Source: Acidimicrobiaceae bacterium
GTDB taxonomy: Bacteria > Actinomycetota > Acidimicrobiia > Acidimicrobiales > RAAP-2
Length of the DNA: 64,000 nucleotides
Direction: 5' to 3'
NCBI GenBank assembly: GCA_027306605.1
Contig: DAHUZK010000071.1
Coordinates: forward strand, 102,677-166,676
Part shown: positions 42,341-50,725 of the stretch, one piece after another
Position numbering within the stretch: position 1 is the stretch's first letter
Layout of the letters: the number at the start of each line of letters is the position of its first letter
Position numbers and translations under genes: made by a program
The notes under the pieces: generated by a model
Databases searched by the model: none
Told to the model about the DNA's origin: nothing
The model's input: the letters and a program-made list of their open reading frames with translations, nothing else

Positions 42341-43753
42341 GTGCATCTTGAGAACTCCGTGGCGCCCCTCGTCGGGGCGCACGCTTCCGTGCCCTGCCTC
42401 GACGGGACCGAGAAGCCCTATCGCGATCTGGACTGCGCCGCATCCACCCCGTCGCTGGCGGTGGTCGCGGACTGCGTCCAGGGCTTCCTCCCGTGGTATT
42501 CGAGCGTCCACCGGGGAGCGGGCTACAAGTCGCGCCGTGCCACCGAGGCCTACGAGGCGGCCAGAGCGAGCGTCCGCCGCTTCGCGGGGCGCCCCGACGG
42601 TGGCGACGACGTGGTCGTGCTCGTACGCAACACCACCGAGGCCATCAACCATCTCGCCTACCGGCTCCGGCTCGGCCCCGACGACGTGGTCGTCACCACG
42701 GTGGTCGAGCATCACGCCAACCTGCTTCCCTGGAGGCGGGCAGCATCGCTGCGCTGGGTGGAGTGCGGGCCGACGGGGACCTTCGACACCGATGACGTGG
42801 TCCGCGTGCTCGACGACGGCAAGCGACCGGCCCTGCTGGCACTCACCGGCGCCTCCAACGTCACCGGCTGGCTACCGCCGGTGGAAGCGATCTGCACGGC
42901 CGCTCACGAGCGTGGCATCCCCGTCGTGCTCGATGCGGCGCAGCTGGCGCCACACCGGCCACTCCCGGCCGGGCCCGACTACGTCGCGTTCAGCGGCCAC
43001 AAGCTCTACGCGCCGTTCGGAGCCGGGGCGCTGATCGGGCCACGGGAGACCTTCGCCACCGGTGACCCCTTCCTGGCCGGAGGGGGTGCCGTCGACCTGG
43101 TCGACCTGGACGAGGTGATCTGGACGGACCCACCCGAGCGCGAGGAAGCGGGGTCACCGAATGTCGTCGGCGCCGTCGCGTTCGGCGCCGCGCTCGACGA
43201 GCTGATCCGGTTGGGCTGGCATCGCATCGGCGCCCACGAGGACGCCCTGGCAGCCCGCCTCTACGAGGGGCTGGCGGCGATCGACGGCATCGAAGTGCTC
43301 GGGCCGCGCCGCGCCGGAGACGACCGTGCGGCGGACGGGGCCCACGGGCTGGCGGTGGCGACGTTCACCGTTGCCGGCATGCACCACGCGCTGGTGGCGG
43401 CACGCCTCAGTGCGGAGTTCGGAATCGGGGTGCGGCACGGGTGCTTCTGCGCCCACCCCTACCTGCTCCGCCTTCTCCACGTGGACCGCTCCGGCGTGGC
43501 CCGCGCCAGAGCCGCGGTACGACGGGGTGACCGCAGTGCGATCCCCGGCGCCGTCCGCGCCAGCTGTGGCCTGGGCACCTCGGGCGAAGACGTCGATGCG
43601 CTGCTCGATGCCCTCGCCGCGCTGGCCGCCGGCCTGCCGGCGCCGGTGCGATACGTGCAAGACGACGTGACGGGTGACTTCTGGCCGGAGAGCGACGCCG
43701 CCGGCTGGGCCGGAACCGACCGGCCGGCAGGAGCCGCGTGCGCTCGGGGTTGA
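42341..43753 (+). CDS. Aminotransferase class V / cysteine-desulfurase-like protein
   Basis: PLP enzyme of 470 residues resembling SufS/CsdA. The PLP lysine is Lys221 in AFSGHKLYAPFGAGAL, the preceding VVLDAAQLAPH gives the Asp/Gln pair of the cofactor site, and VEHHANLLPW is the stacking histidine region. The active-site loop GVRHGCFCAHPYLLRLL has cysteines 368 and 370. The N-terminus lacks the long helix of SufS and the C-terminus adds about 60 variable residues. No suf or isc genes are adjacent, so a dedicated sulfur-transfer or unrelated substrate role is open. Starts with GTG 42341; ends overlapping the lipoprotein gene by 16 nt. Confidence 0.82.
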   Translation: MHLENSVAPLVGAHASVPCLDGTEKPYRDLDCAASTPSLAVVADCVQGFLPWYSSVHRGAGYKSRRATEAYEAARASVRRFAGRPDGGDDVVVLVRNTTEAINHLAYRLRLGPDDVVVTTVVEHHANLLPWRRAASLRWVECGPTGTFDTDDVVRVLDDGKRPALLALTGASNVTGWLPPVEAICTAAHERGIPVVLDAAQLAPHRPLPAGPDYVAFSGHKLYAPFGAGALIGPRETFATGDPFLAGGGAVDLVDLDEVIWTDPPEREEAGSPNVVGAVAFGAALDELIRLGWHRIGAHEDALAARLYEGLAAIDGIEVLGPRRAGDDRAADGAHGLAVATFTVAGMHHALVAARLSAEFGIGVRHGCFCAHPYLLRLLHVDRSGVARARAAVRRGDRSAIPGAVRASCGLGTSGEDVDALLDALAALAAGLPAPVRYVQDDVTGDFWPESDAAGWAGTDRPAGAACARG

Positions 43754-44754
43754 GCATCTCGTCGCGCCGGCGCTTGCTCGCCCTCGCACTCCTCGCGGTC
43801 GTACCGACACTGGCCTCGTGCTCCAATGCGGTCGGGAGCGCATCGGTGCACGACGTGGCCTGGGTGACGACCGGGGCCTCCGTCACGCAGCCCGGGCAGA
43901 CGGTCACCCCGGTCGACCTGGGGACCCATCGTGTGGGCACAGGCGTGCACGTCGGCAGCCTGCCCTCGGCACTGGCATACACACCCGGCGACACCGGCCT
44001 GCTCGTGGTCGCCCAAGGCAACGACACCCTCTCCGAGATCGACCCGGTCTCCCACGAGATCGTCCACCGGGCCGGTGTCGGCGTGGAGCCCGACGCCGTG
44101 GCGGTCGCACCGGGTGGCAGGGGCGGCAGGGGCATCGCGCTGGTCGCGAACCTCGACTCGAATTCGGTGACGCCGGTCGACCTCGGCACGTGGCATACCG
44201 GCAAGCCGATACCGGTGGGTACCGAGCCCGTGGGCATCACCGTCTTCGTGTCGTCGTCGGGTGCGGCGACGGCGTTCGTCGCCAACTTCGGCAGCGACTC
44301 GGTCACGCCTATCGACGTGGCCACGATGCAGCCCGGTCCTGCCATCGCGATCGGTCCGGAACCCCAGGTGATCGCCGTGGCGGCCAACGAGGTGGTGGTC
44401 GGCACGTTCGGCAACCGCACCCTCACCCCGATCAACCCCACGACCCACGCTCCCGGTGCTCCGGTCCCGATCCCGCTGAACCCGACGGGCATCGCCGTCG
44501 CCCCCTCGGGCAACACCTTGTACGTCTGCGGCGGAGCGGGCGTCCTCTCCGTCAGCACGCTGGGCCTGGTCGCCGGCGTGCCTGTCTCGCTGCCAGGGGT
44601 CGCGCAGGGCATCGCGTTGAGCACGGACGGGTCGACGGCCTGGGTCACCCAACAGACGGGCTCGATCGTGCCCGTGCATCTCGCCAGCGGCACCGTCGGT
44701 ACGCCGATCCGCCTGGGCGGCCACCCCTCCTCCATCGCCATCGGCCCGGGGTGA
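43738..44754 (+). CDS. Predicted lipoprotein with YVTN-type beta-propeller repeats
   Basis: Secreted lipoprotein of 338 residues: a basic N-terminus and hydrophobic stretch lead to the lipobox LASC with Cys28. The rest is a repeated pattern (VTPVDLGTHRVGTGVHVG, SVTPVDLGTWHTGKPIPVG, SVTPIDVATMQPGPAIAIG, TLTPINPTTHAPGAPVPIP) typical of YVTN/lactonase-like six- or seven-bladed propellers, here six to seven blades. No catalytic residues of lactonases can be assigned. The GTG start lies inside the preceding aminotransferase, suggesting translational coupling. Confidence 0.8.
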   Translation: MRSGLSISSRRRLLALALLAVVPTLASCSNAVGSASVHDVAWVTTGASVTQPGQTVTPVDLGTHRVGTGVHVGSLPSALAYTPGDTGLLVVAQGNDTLSEIDPVSHEIVHRAGVGVEPDAVAVAPGGRGGRGIALVANLDSNSVTPVDLGTWHTGKPIPVGTEPVGITVFVSSSGAATAFVANFGSDSVTPIDVATMQPGPAIAIGPEPQVIAVAANEVVVGTFGNRTLTPINPTTHAPGAPVPIPLNPTGIAVAPSGNTLYVCGGAGVLSVSTLGLVAGVPVSLPGVAQGIALSTDGSTAWVTQQTGSIVPVHLASGTVGTPIRLGGHPSSIAIGPG

Positions 44755-44776
44755 CCGGCCACGGCTCCTACGCTCG

Positions 44777-45925
44777 CTACTCGCTGTAGACGGCCCGTAC
44801 CCGGAACCGCAGCGGGCGCTCGCCCAGTTCCTCGAGGTAATGGGCGGCCCAACCAGCTGTCCGCGCCACCGCGAACAGGGTGTGGCCGGAATCCGGGGGC
44901 ATGCCCGTACCCCATGCGAGCGCTCCCAGCGCGAGATCGCAGTTGGCTCGGGGAACGTCATGAGCTCGGGCCAGGGCCATGATCTCGCACAGGAGCGCGC
45001 GGCGCTTCTCGCCGAGCAGCGGCTCGGCCAAGGAGAGGAGGGCGGGGAAGCGGGGGTCGCCGTCCTTGTAGACGGTGTGCCCGAAGCCGGGCAGGCGGCC
45101 CGTCTCGCGCAGCACTTGGTCGAGGGCGCGGGCGGCCCCATCGCGTTCGGCCATGACCAGCAACTCGTAGACCTGCCGGCTGGCGCCGCCGTGCAGCGGG
45201 CCCGCCAGCGTGGCCAGGCCCGCCAGGCAGGCGTCATAGGGGTCGGCGCGCACGGACGCGGCGACCCGCACGGCCAGGGTCGAGGTGGCGAGCTCGTGGT
45301 CGGCCATGAGAACGAGCGCGGCATTGACCGCTGCGGCCGGCACAGTCCCGGCGAGGGGAGCCAGCCGGGCAGACAGTCGCTCGGCCACCGTCGCCTCCTC
45401 CGGCTCGCCCGCCGGTGAGGGCCCGACGACCTCGGTGAGCGCCGCGACGATCCGCCGGGCTGTCCGCGTCACCGAAGCCGGCCGCACGTCGGAACGCAAC
45501 GGGTCCGACGCGGCGCACGCCACGATGGCCCAGCGCATGCGGTCCGCGGGGAGGGCCAACGGGCAGGGACCGAGCGGCGGAGCGCGCCATTCGCCTTTCT
45601 CCTGCGAGCCCCACAAGAGCTCGGCAACGTGCTCGAAGTCCTCGTTCGCCGCCAACTCGACGGCGGGGCGTCCGCGATAGAGCGGCCCCCGCTCAGGATC
45701 GAGACGCGTCACTGCCGTCGTCACGGTCGCCAGGCGCGTCGCGGTCTGGCGACCACCGCGGCTGCGTGCCGCCAGTGCCTCGATGTCGGCCAGATCGAAG
45801 AGGCTCCCACGGCCCCGCGGGTCGCGCTGCGAAGCGAGCAGGCCACGGCTCACGTAGGCGTAGAGCGTCGGTACCTTCACCCCGAGGCGGCGGGCCGCCT
45901 CCTCCGTGCTCAGCAGGCGATCCAC
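44777..45925 (-). CDS. Citrate synthase with N-terminal MerR/excisionase-type DNA-binding domain
   Basis: A 382-residue fusion. Residues 1-55 form a helix-turn-helix of the MerR/excisionase type (LLSTEEAARRLGVKVPTLYA, RGRGSLFDLADIEALA). Residues 70-380 are a citrate synthase fold with the catalytic residues kept: His210 (MADHELATST), His245 (AGPLHGGA), His283 (GFGHTVYK) and Asp330 (ANCDLALGAL). The protein is short for a citrate synthase because the small-domain N-terminal helices are reduced. It may be an active enzyme, a metabolite-sensing regulator, or both. GTG 45925; TAAGTT on the minus strand seven bases upstream suggests a leaderless transcript. Divergent from the CBS-citrate synthase. 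Confidence 0.85.
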   Translation of the reverse strand: MDRLLSTEEAARRLGVKVPTLYAYVSRGLLASQRDPRGRGSLFDLADIEALAARSRGGRQTATRLATVTTAVTRLDPERGPLYRGRPAVELAANEDFEHVAELLWGSQEKGEWRAPPLGPCPLALPADRMRWAIVACAASDPLRSDVRPASVTRTARRIVAALTEVVGPSPAGEPEEATVAERLSARLAPLAGTVPAAAVNAALVLMADHELATSTLAVRVAASVRADPYDACLAGLATLAGPLHGGASRQVYELLVMAERDGAARALDQVLRETGRLPGFGHTVYKDGDPRFPALLSLAEPLLGEKRRALLCEIMALARAHDVPRANCDLALGALAWGTGMPPDSGHTLFAVARTAGWAAHYLEELGERPLRFRVRAVYSE

Positions 45926-45992
45926 GGCGCAGAACTTACATTGACTTGATCAACGTTTACAACGGCTGGTGGCAGCACGCATAGTGGACGCC
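45926..45992. promoter_or_regulatory. Shared divergent promoter region of two citrate synthase genes with a central palindrome
   Basis: AT-rich 67-bp gap. Minus-strand promoter: -35 TTGTAA (45962-45957), 18-bp spacer, -10 TAAGTT (45938-45933), then seven bases to GTG 45925. Plus-strand promoter: -35 TTTACA (45956-45961), 18-bp spacer, -10 CATAGT (45980-45985), then seven bases to ATG 45993. The two -35 elements overlap. The perfect palindrome TTGATCAA (45946-45953) sits in the spacer of the minus promoter, where MerR-family regulators bind, and could be the operator of the HTH-citrate synthase. Confidence 0.5.
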
Positions 45993-47522
45993 ATGGAAAC
46001 AAGCGTGCGAGACCTCATGACCTGCCCCGCCGTCATCTGCACCGCGGAGGACACCCTGGCGACCGCGGCCCGGACCATGCAGACGGCGCAGACCGGCTCG
46101 GTGGTCGTGACCGACGACGACAAGGTCGCGGGAATCCTGACCGAGCGGGACCTGCTCCGGGCAGTCGCCGCCGGAGGCGACCCGGCCAGCGAGCTCGTCC
46201 GCCGGTGGATGACCGCGCGCCCCGACGTGTTGGAACCGGACGAGCGGGTCGACAGGGCATGGGAGAGCCTGACATCGCACCGCTATCGCCACCTGCCCGT
46301 CGTCGAGGACGGACGCTGCGTGGGTGTGGTCTCGTTGCGCGATCTCGTCGGAGTGGCCCGCATCCGGCCGGCCGCCGAAACGAGCGCCGACGTCCCAGCC
46401 GGCCTCGAAGGCGTCGTCGTGGCCGAGACGACGATCGGTGACGTGCGGGGCCGGGAGGGCTTCTTCCATTACCGCCAGTACTCTGCCGTCGAGCTCGCCG
46501 CCTCGCGCTCCATCGAAGACGTGTGGCACCTGCTCTTCCGGGGCCAACTCCCGGACGCCGCGGCGCTGGCCGCGTTCGGCGACGAGCTCGGCGGCCTGCG
46601 CTGTCTGCCTGTGGCCCTGGCAGCCCTCCTGCCTCGGTTGGCGTCGACGGGCGCGCCACTCGACGTGCTCCGTACTGCGGTGTCATTCCTCGGTGCCGAG
46701 CTCGGCTGGCAGCCGACGCACGACATCGGGGCGCAGGAGCTGGCCGACGACGCGATGCAGCTCTGCGCTGTGGTCCCAACGGTTCTCGCCGCGGCGCACC
46801 GGTTGCGTTGTGGTCTGGATCCCGTCGCGCCGCGCTCGGACCTCGGATTTGCGGCCAACTATCTCTCCATGCTCACAGGGTCCGAGCCCGATGAACGCCA
46901 CGCCCGGGCGCTCGAGCAATACATGATGCTGACGATCGACCACGGTTTCAACGCCTCGACATTCACGGCACGAGTCGTCACCTCGACCGGCGCCGACCTT
47001 GGCGCGGCCGTCGTCGCCGCCATCGGCGCCCTGTCCGGTCCTCTGCACGGTGGGGCGCCCAGCCGCGCACTCGACATGCTCGACGCCATCGGCACACCGG
47101 ACCGGACCGAGGCCTACATCCGCCGGGCGGTCGAGCACGGGGACCGGATCATGGGCTTCGGCCACCGCGTCTACAAGACCGAGGACCCGCGGTCGCTGTT
47201 CCTTCGTGAGGTAGCAGAAGGTCTCGGTGGTCCGCTGGTGGAGTTCGCACGGTTGGTCGAACGCACCACGGTCGACGTACTCGCCGAATTGAAGCCCGGT
47301 CGAGAGCTGTACGCCAATGTCGAGTTCTACGCCGGGGTCGTCATGCACACCTGCGGAATCCCCCGCGAGATGTTCACACCCACCTTCGCCGTCGGCAGGA
47401 CCATCGGCTGGTGCACCCACGTGATGGAACAGGCCTCGTGCAATCGCCTCATCCGGCCGGCCGCCCGCTACGTCGGTCCACCGCCTCCAGCACCGGTGCC
47501 GCCTCTGACTTCCCTGCCTTGA
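45993..47522 (+). CDS. Citrate synthase with N-terminal tandem CBS domains
   Basis: A 509-residue fusion. Residues about 5-125 are two CBS domains (VRDLMTCPAVICTAEDTLAT, VVVTDDDKVAGILTERDLLR, VMT-like RWMTARPDVLEPDERV, HLPVVEDGRCVGVVSLRDLV), which usually bind adenine nucleotides. From about 140 follows a full citrate/2-methylcitrate synthase: His317 (TIDHGFNASTF), His352 (GPLHGGAPSRALDML), His391 (GFGHRVYKTEDPRS). The position of the catalytic aspartate reads NVEFYAG with Glu444, a substitution also seen in part of this family, so substrate or rate may differ. ATG 45993 is chosen over GTG 45969 from the promoter spacing. Energy-charge control of entry into the TCA or methylcitrate cycle is plausible. 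Confidence 0.88.
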   Translation: METSVRDLMTCPAVICTAEDTLATAARTMQTAQTGSVVVTDDDKVAGILTERDLLRAVAAGGDPASELVRRWMTARPDVLEPDERVDRAWESLTSHRYRHLPVVEDGRCVGVVSLRDLVGVARIRPAAETSADVPAGLEGVVVAETTIGDVRGREGFFHYRQYSAVELAASRSIEDVWHLLFRGQLPDAAALAAFGDELGGLRCLPVALAALLPRLASTGAPLDVLRTAVSFLGAELGWQPTHDIGAQELADDAMQLCAVVPTVLAAAHRLRCGLDPVAPRSDLGFAANYLSMLTGSEPDERHARALEQYMMLTIDHGFNASTFTARVVTSTGADLGAAVVAAIGALSGPLHGGAPSRALDMLDAIGTPDRTEAYIRRAVEHGDRIMGFGHRVYKTEDPRSLFLREVAEGLGGPLVEFARLVERTTVDVLAELKPGRELYANVEFYAGVVMHTCGIPREMFTPTFAVGRTIGWCTHVMEQASCNRLIRPAARYVGPPPPAPVPPLTSLP

Positions 47523-47541
47523 TGCCGCACGGGTGAGCGCC

Positions 47542-47559
47542 GCCGCCCGGGGTGGCGGC
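47542..47559. terminator. Hairpin between convergent citrate synthase and alcohol dehydrogenase genes
   Basis: GCCGCC (47542-47547) pairs perfectly with GGCGGC (47554-47559) around a six-base loop in the 67-bp convergent gap; no U-tract. Confidence 0.4.
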
Positions 47560-47589
47560 AAGCCAGCGGCAGGCGAGGTGGATCCTGAA

Positions 47590-48702
47590 TCAGCTGTCGT
47601 ACAGGAGGACGCCCCGGATGTTCTTGCCGTCACGCATGTCCTGATAGCCCTGGTTGATGTCGCCCAACTTGTACGTGTTGGTGATCATCGAATCGAGGTC
47701 GAGCTGGCCGTCGCGGTACAGCTTGAGAAGCTTCGGGATGTCGGAATGGATGTTGGCCGAGCCGAAGATGCTCCCGACGACCTGCTTCTCGAGGATCGTG
47801 AGGTACATCAGGTTCATCGTGACGTCGGACTCCCCCATGGGATGGATGTTCGTGACGACGACACGGCCGCGCTTCGCCGTGAGCCCCAGGATGGACTCCA
47901 TCATGGAGCCCTGCCCGACCCCCATGGCACAGATGACCTTGTCGCACATTCGACCCCAGGTCTCGCGCTGGATCAGTTCGAATGCCTCTTCGACGGAGGC
48001 GGCCGTGTGGGTGGCACCGAAGTTCGGTGCCAGCGTGCGCTTGAGATCGACAGGGTCGATGGCGAAGATCATCTCTGCACCTGCGAGCCGGGCTCCCTGG
48101 AGTGCCGAGGCGCCGATGCCGCCGATCCCGATCACCGCGACGTAGTCGCCGGGGCGCACGTCGGCGGCGTAGACCGCCGACCCCCAGCCGGTGGTGACAC
48201 CGCAGCCGACGAGACAGGCCTTGTCCAGTGGGATGTCCTCGAGGATCTTCACGCAGGAGGCCTGGTTGACGACGCTGTAATGGGCAAAGGTCCCCAGGCA
48301 GACCATGGTCGAGACATCCTGGCCTTGCGCGTGATGACGGAGGGTCCCGTCCATCTGTCGCCCCGCCATGAGCACCGCCCCGACGTCGCAGAGATTGGAA
48401 TGGCCCGTGGCGCACGAGGGGCACTTGCCACAGGCAGGAACGAAACCGAGCACGACGTGGTCGCCGGGCTTGAGCGCCGTCACCCCCGGACCGACCTCCT
48501 CGACCACCCCTGCACCTTCGTGCCCCCCGATGATCGGCAACGGCACGGGCATGTCCCCTGTCACGAGATGCTCGTCGGAATGGCACATCCCCGAGGCAGC
48601 CAGACGGACGAGGACCTCCCCGTCCTTGGGCGGATCCAACTCGATGGGCTCCACGCTCCAATCGGCGTGACGCTCCCAGAGAACGGCGGCTTCGGTCTGC
48701 AC
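47590..48702 (-). CDS. NDMA-dependent-type zinc alcohol dehydrogenase
   Basis: Medium-chain zinc alcohol dehydrogenase of 370 residues. Catalytic zinc ligands Cys40 (GMCHSDEH), His61-Glu62 (GGHEGAGVVEEVG) and a later Cys in VGCGVTTGWGSAV; structural zinc at Cys91, 94, 97, 105 (CGKCPSCATGHSNLC). Cofactor motif VAVIGIGGIGASALQGARLA. Sequence style (HADWSVEPIELDPPKDGEVL, SDVTMNLMYLTILEKQVVGS, ANIHSDIPKLLKLY) matches actinobacterial N,N-dimethyl-4-nitrosoaniline-dependent enzymes that keep NAD bound and pass electrons to a mycofactocin-type carrier; no mycofactocin genes are in the window. GTG 48702 is preceded by GGGAGG. Substrate unknown. Confidence 0.85.
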   Translation of the reverse strand: MQTEAAVLWERHADWSVEPIELDPPKDGEVLVRLAASGMCHSDEHLVTGDMPVPLPIIGGHEGAGVVEEVGPGVTALKPGDHVVLGFVPACGKCPSCATGHSNLCDVGAVLMAGRQMDGTLRHHAQGQDVSTMVCLGTFAHYSVVNQASCVKILEDIPLDKACLVGCGVTTGWGSAVYAADVRPGDYVAVIGIGGIGASALQGARLAGAEMIFAIDPVDLKRTLAPNFGATHTAASVEEAFELIQRETWGRMCDKVICAMGVGQGSMMESILGLTAKRGRVVVTNIHPMGESDVTMNLMYLTILEKQVVGSIFGSANIHSDIPKLLKLYRDGQLDLDSMITNTYKLGDINQGYQDMRDGKNIRGVLLYDS

Positions 48703-48827
48703 GGTGCCTCCCAGGGGTCGGTGCGACGGCGACGCGAAGGCTACCGGCTCCACGGCGCGCCTACCATCACAGCCGCCAGGGGGGGCGGACCTCGCGACGG
48801 GTTCGTCCGATACACGGGGAGGCTGCC

Positions 48828-50303
48828 GTGACACACGACGGAGCAGGATCGGCACGGCGGACCGCCGTCGTCGTCCTGGCGGCACTGACGGCGGTCACGG
48901 CCTCGTGGGCGCTCGACGCGACCGCGGCGGGGGCCCGCAGTGCGGCCGGGGGTACCGATCACGCGGTCGCCAGCTTCAGTGGGCCGGTGACCACCGGCAA
49001 GCTGATCGAGCCGGAGACGGCCTTGCCCACACATCTGGCCGCCCACCACTACGTCGAACAGGAGTTCTTCGCGTCCGGCATCGCCCATGCCTTCACCGCC
49101 ACCTCCGCGCCGGCCGACGGCAAATGGACGATCAAGCCGACATCGGCCGCCTCCTACCGCACCCGGGTGATCGTCCGCCGGCCTGAGAGCCCGGCGCACT
49201 TCAGCGGCACGGTCGTGGTCGAATGGATGAACGAGTCTGCAGGCGAGTCAGCACCGGACTGGGATTACCTCAACCCGGAGCTGATGGACGCCGGCGACGC
49301 CTACATCGCGGTGTCGGCCCAAGCTCTCGGTGTCGAGGGGGGCACCCCGATTTTGGGCGGGATCTCCGGCACAGGCTCTGCGGGCCTCGTGCAGCAGGAA
49401 CCCGCCCGCTACGGCACCCTCCACCACCCCGGCGACCAGTATGCCCTCGACATGTTCGCCCAGATCGGTCTGGGCGTGCGGACGACGTCGTCCGGCCTGT
49501 TGGGAGCGCTCAAGCCACGCCACGTGGTCGCTGTCGGCGAGTCGCAATCCGCCTTCTACCTGACCACTTTCGCCGACGCGCTGCAGCCGGTCAGCCACGC
49601 GTTCGACGGGATCTTCATCCACAGCCGTGGCGGGAGTGGCGCCCCACTCAATGGGAACTCCATCACCTCGAGCGCGGCGCCGGCCGACCTGCGTATTCGA
49701 ACGGACCTGCACGTGCCTGTCTTCATGTTCGAGACACAGACGGATCTCATTCAGCTCGGGTACGCGGCAGCGCAGCAACCGAACACCTCGGACATCAGGA
49801 CGTGGGAGGTCGCAGGGACGTCCCACGCCGACAGCTATCTGGTGGGCGCGGCGGCGAGCATCCTCGGATGTTCCACGCCGGTCAATTCAGGTCCACAGCA
49901 CGATGTGGTCCAAGCGGCATTCGCCGCCTTCACCCGATGGGTGGTCCACGGAAAACCACCCCAGTCTCCGCCACCTTTCCGCCTGAAGAGCACACATCCA
50001 GCGGCTCTCGCTCTCGACGGCCACGGCAACGTCATCGGTGGTGTGCGTACCCCAGCCGTCGACGTGCCCGTGGCGACCTTGAGCGGCGCGGCGCCTCCAG
50101 GCAGCTCGGTCATCTGCTCGCTGTTCGGATCCACCGTGCCGTTCACACCGCAGACGTTGACGTCGCTGTACGGAACAAAGGCGCACTACCTGAAGGAGTA
50201 CACCGCCGATCTCGACCGCACGATCAAGGCCGGATACCTCCTGCCCTCCGAGAGGGCCTCCTTGCTGGCACAAGCCGAAAGCGTCCAGTTCCCGGCATCC
50301 TGA
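48828..50303 (+). CDS. Secreted alpha/beta-hydrolase domain protein
   Basis: A 491-residue exported protein: N-terminal signal peptide (AVVVLAALTAVTASWALDATA) with probable cleavage after about residue 33, then an alpha/beta-hydrolase-like domain of the large uncharacterised family seen in actinobacteria. The nucleophile elbow is VGESQSAFYL with Ser239; a late histidine in VAGTSHADSYLVG is the likely catalytic His, and an acid lies in FETQTDLIQLG. The fold tolerates large inserts, here GGSGAPLNGNSIT. GTG 48828 has GGGGAGG five bases upstream. No neighbour suggests the substrate. Confidence 0.78.
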   Translation: MTHDGAGSARRTAVVVLAALTAVTASWALDATAAGARSAAGGTDHAVASFSGPVTTGKLIEPETALPTHLAAHHYVEQEFFASGIAHAFTATSAPADGKWTIKPTSAASYRTRVIVRRPESPAHFSGTVVVEWMNESAGESAPDWDYLNPELMDAGDAYIAVSAQALGVEGGTPILGGISGTGSAGLVQQEPARYGTLHHPGDQYALDMFAQIGLGVRTTSSGLLGALKPRHVVAVGESQSAFYLTTFADALQPVSHAFDGIFIHSRGGSGAPLNGNSITSSAAPADLRIRTDLHVPVFMFETQTDLIQLGYAAAQQPNTSDIRTWEVAGTSHADSYLVGAAASILGCSTPVNSGPQHDVVQAAFAAFTRWVVHGKPPQSPPPFRLKSTHPAALALDGHGNVIGGVRTPAVDVPVATLSGAAPPGSSVICSLFGSTVPFTPQTLTSLYGTKAHYLKEYTADLDRTIKAGYLLPSERASLLAQAESVQFPAS

Positions 50304-50725
50304 GGCACGGTCCTGGGTCGGTGGTACCCAGCAGAGCTCGGCTCGGGGCAACGGCATCGTCCAAGTCGCCGGCGCCGCAGCGCAGAGCACGCAGGTCCTG
50401 CCGGTCAACGCCGACGCCTCAGGTCAGGAAAAAGTCGGTGATCAGGCCGTCGTGCACCGCCGGGTCTGGTTCACCGACCCAGCGCCGGTAGACCGCATGC
50501 TGGGGTGAACCCCTTGGTGTCGGACCGGACATCCGCCCCAACACCGGCCGGTGACGTCAGCAGCTTGATGTGAGAGCGCCCGTCGTTCGGTGCTTCGTGC
50601 TGGACTGTGGCCTCCGACTCGGCACACCCGGTTGCACTTCTCATTTGCGGGTAGGAAAGGATTTCGATCATGGACCACGGCCCTCCGCTCCCAGCCGATC
50701 TCGTACGGAAAGACCGCACCGCTCA
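50304..50725. other. About 420-bp gap with a possible gene remnant
   Basis: No intact gene. On the minus strand a short frame of 44 codons ending near 50421 contains QHAVYRRWVGEPDPAVHDGL followed by ITDFFLT and a stop, which reads like the C-terminal end of a soluble protein, while an overlapping frame (50471-50719) has protein-like composition without a match. This is consistent with a decayed gene, but the homologue is not recognised. The base composition becomes visibly less GC-rich from here on. Confidence 0.35.
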
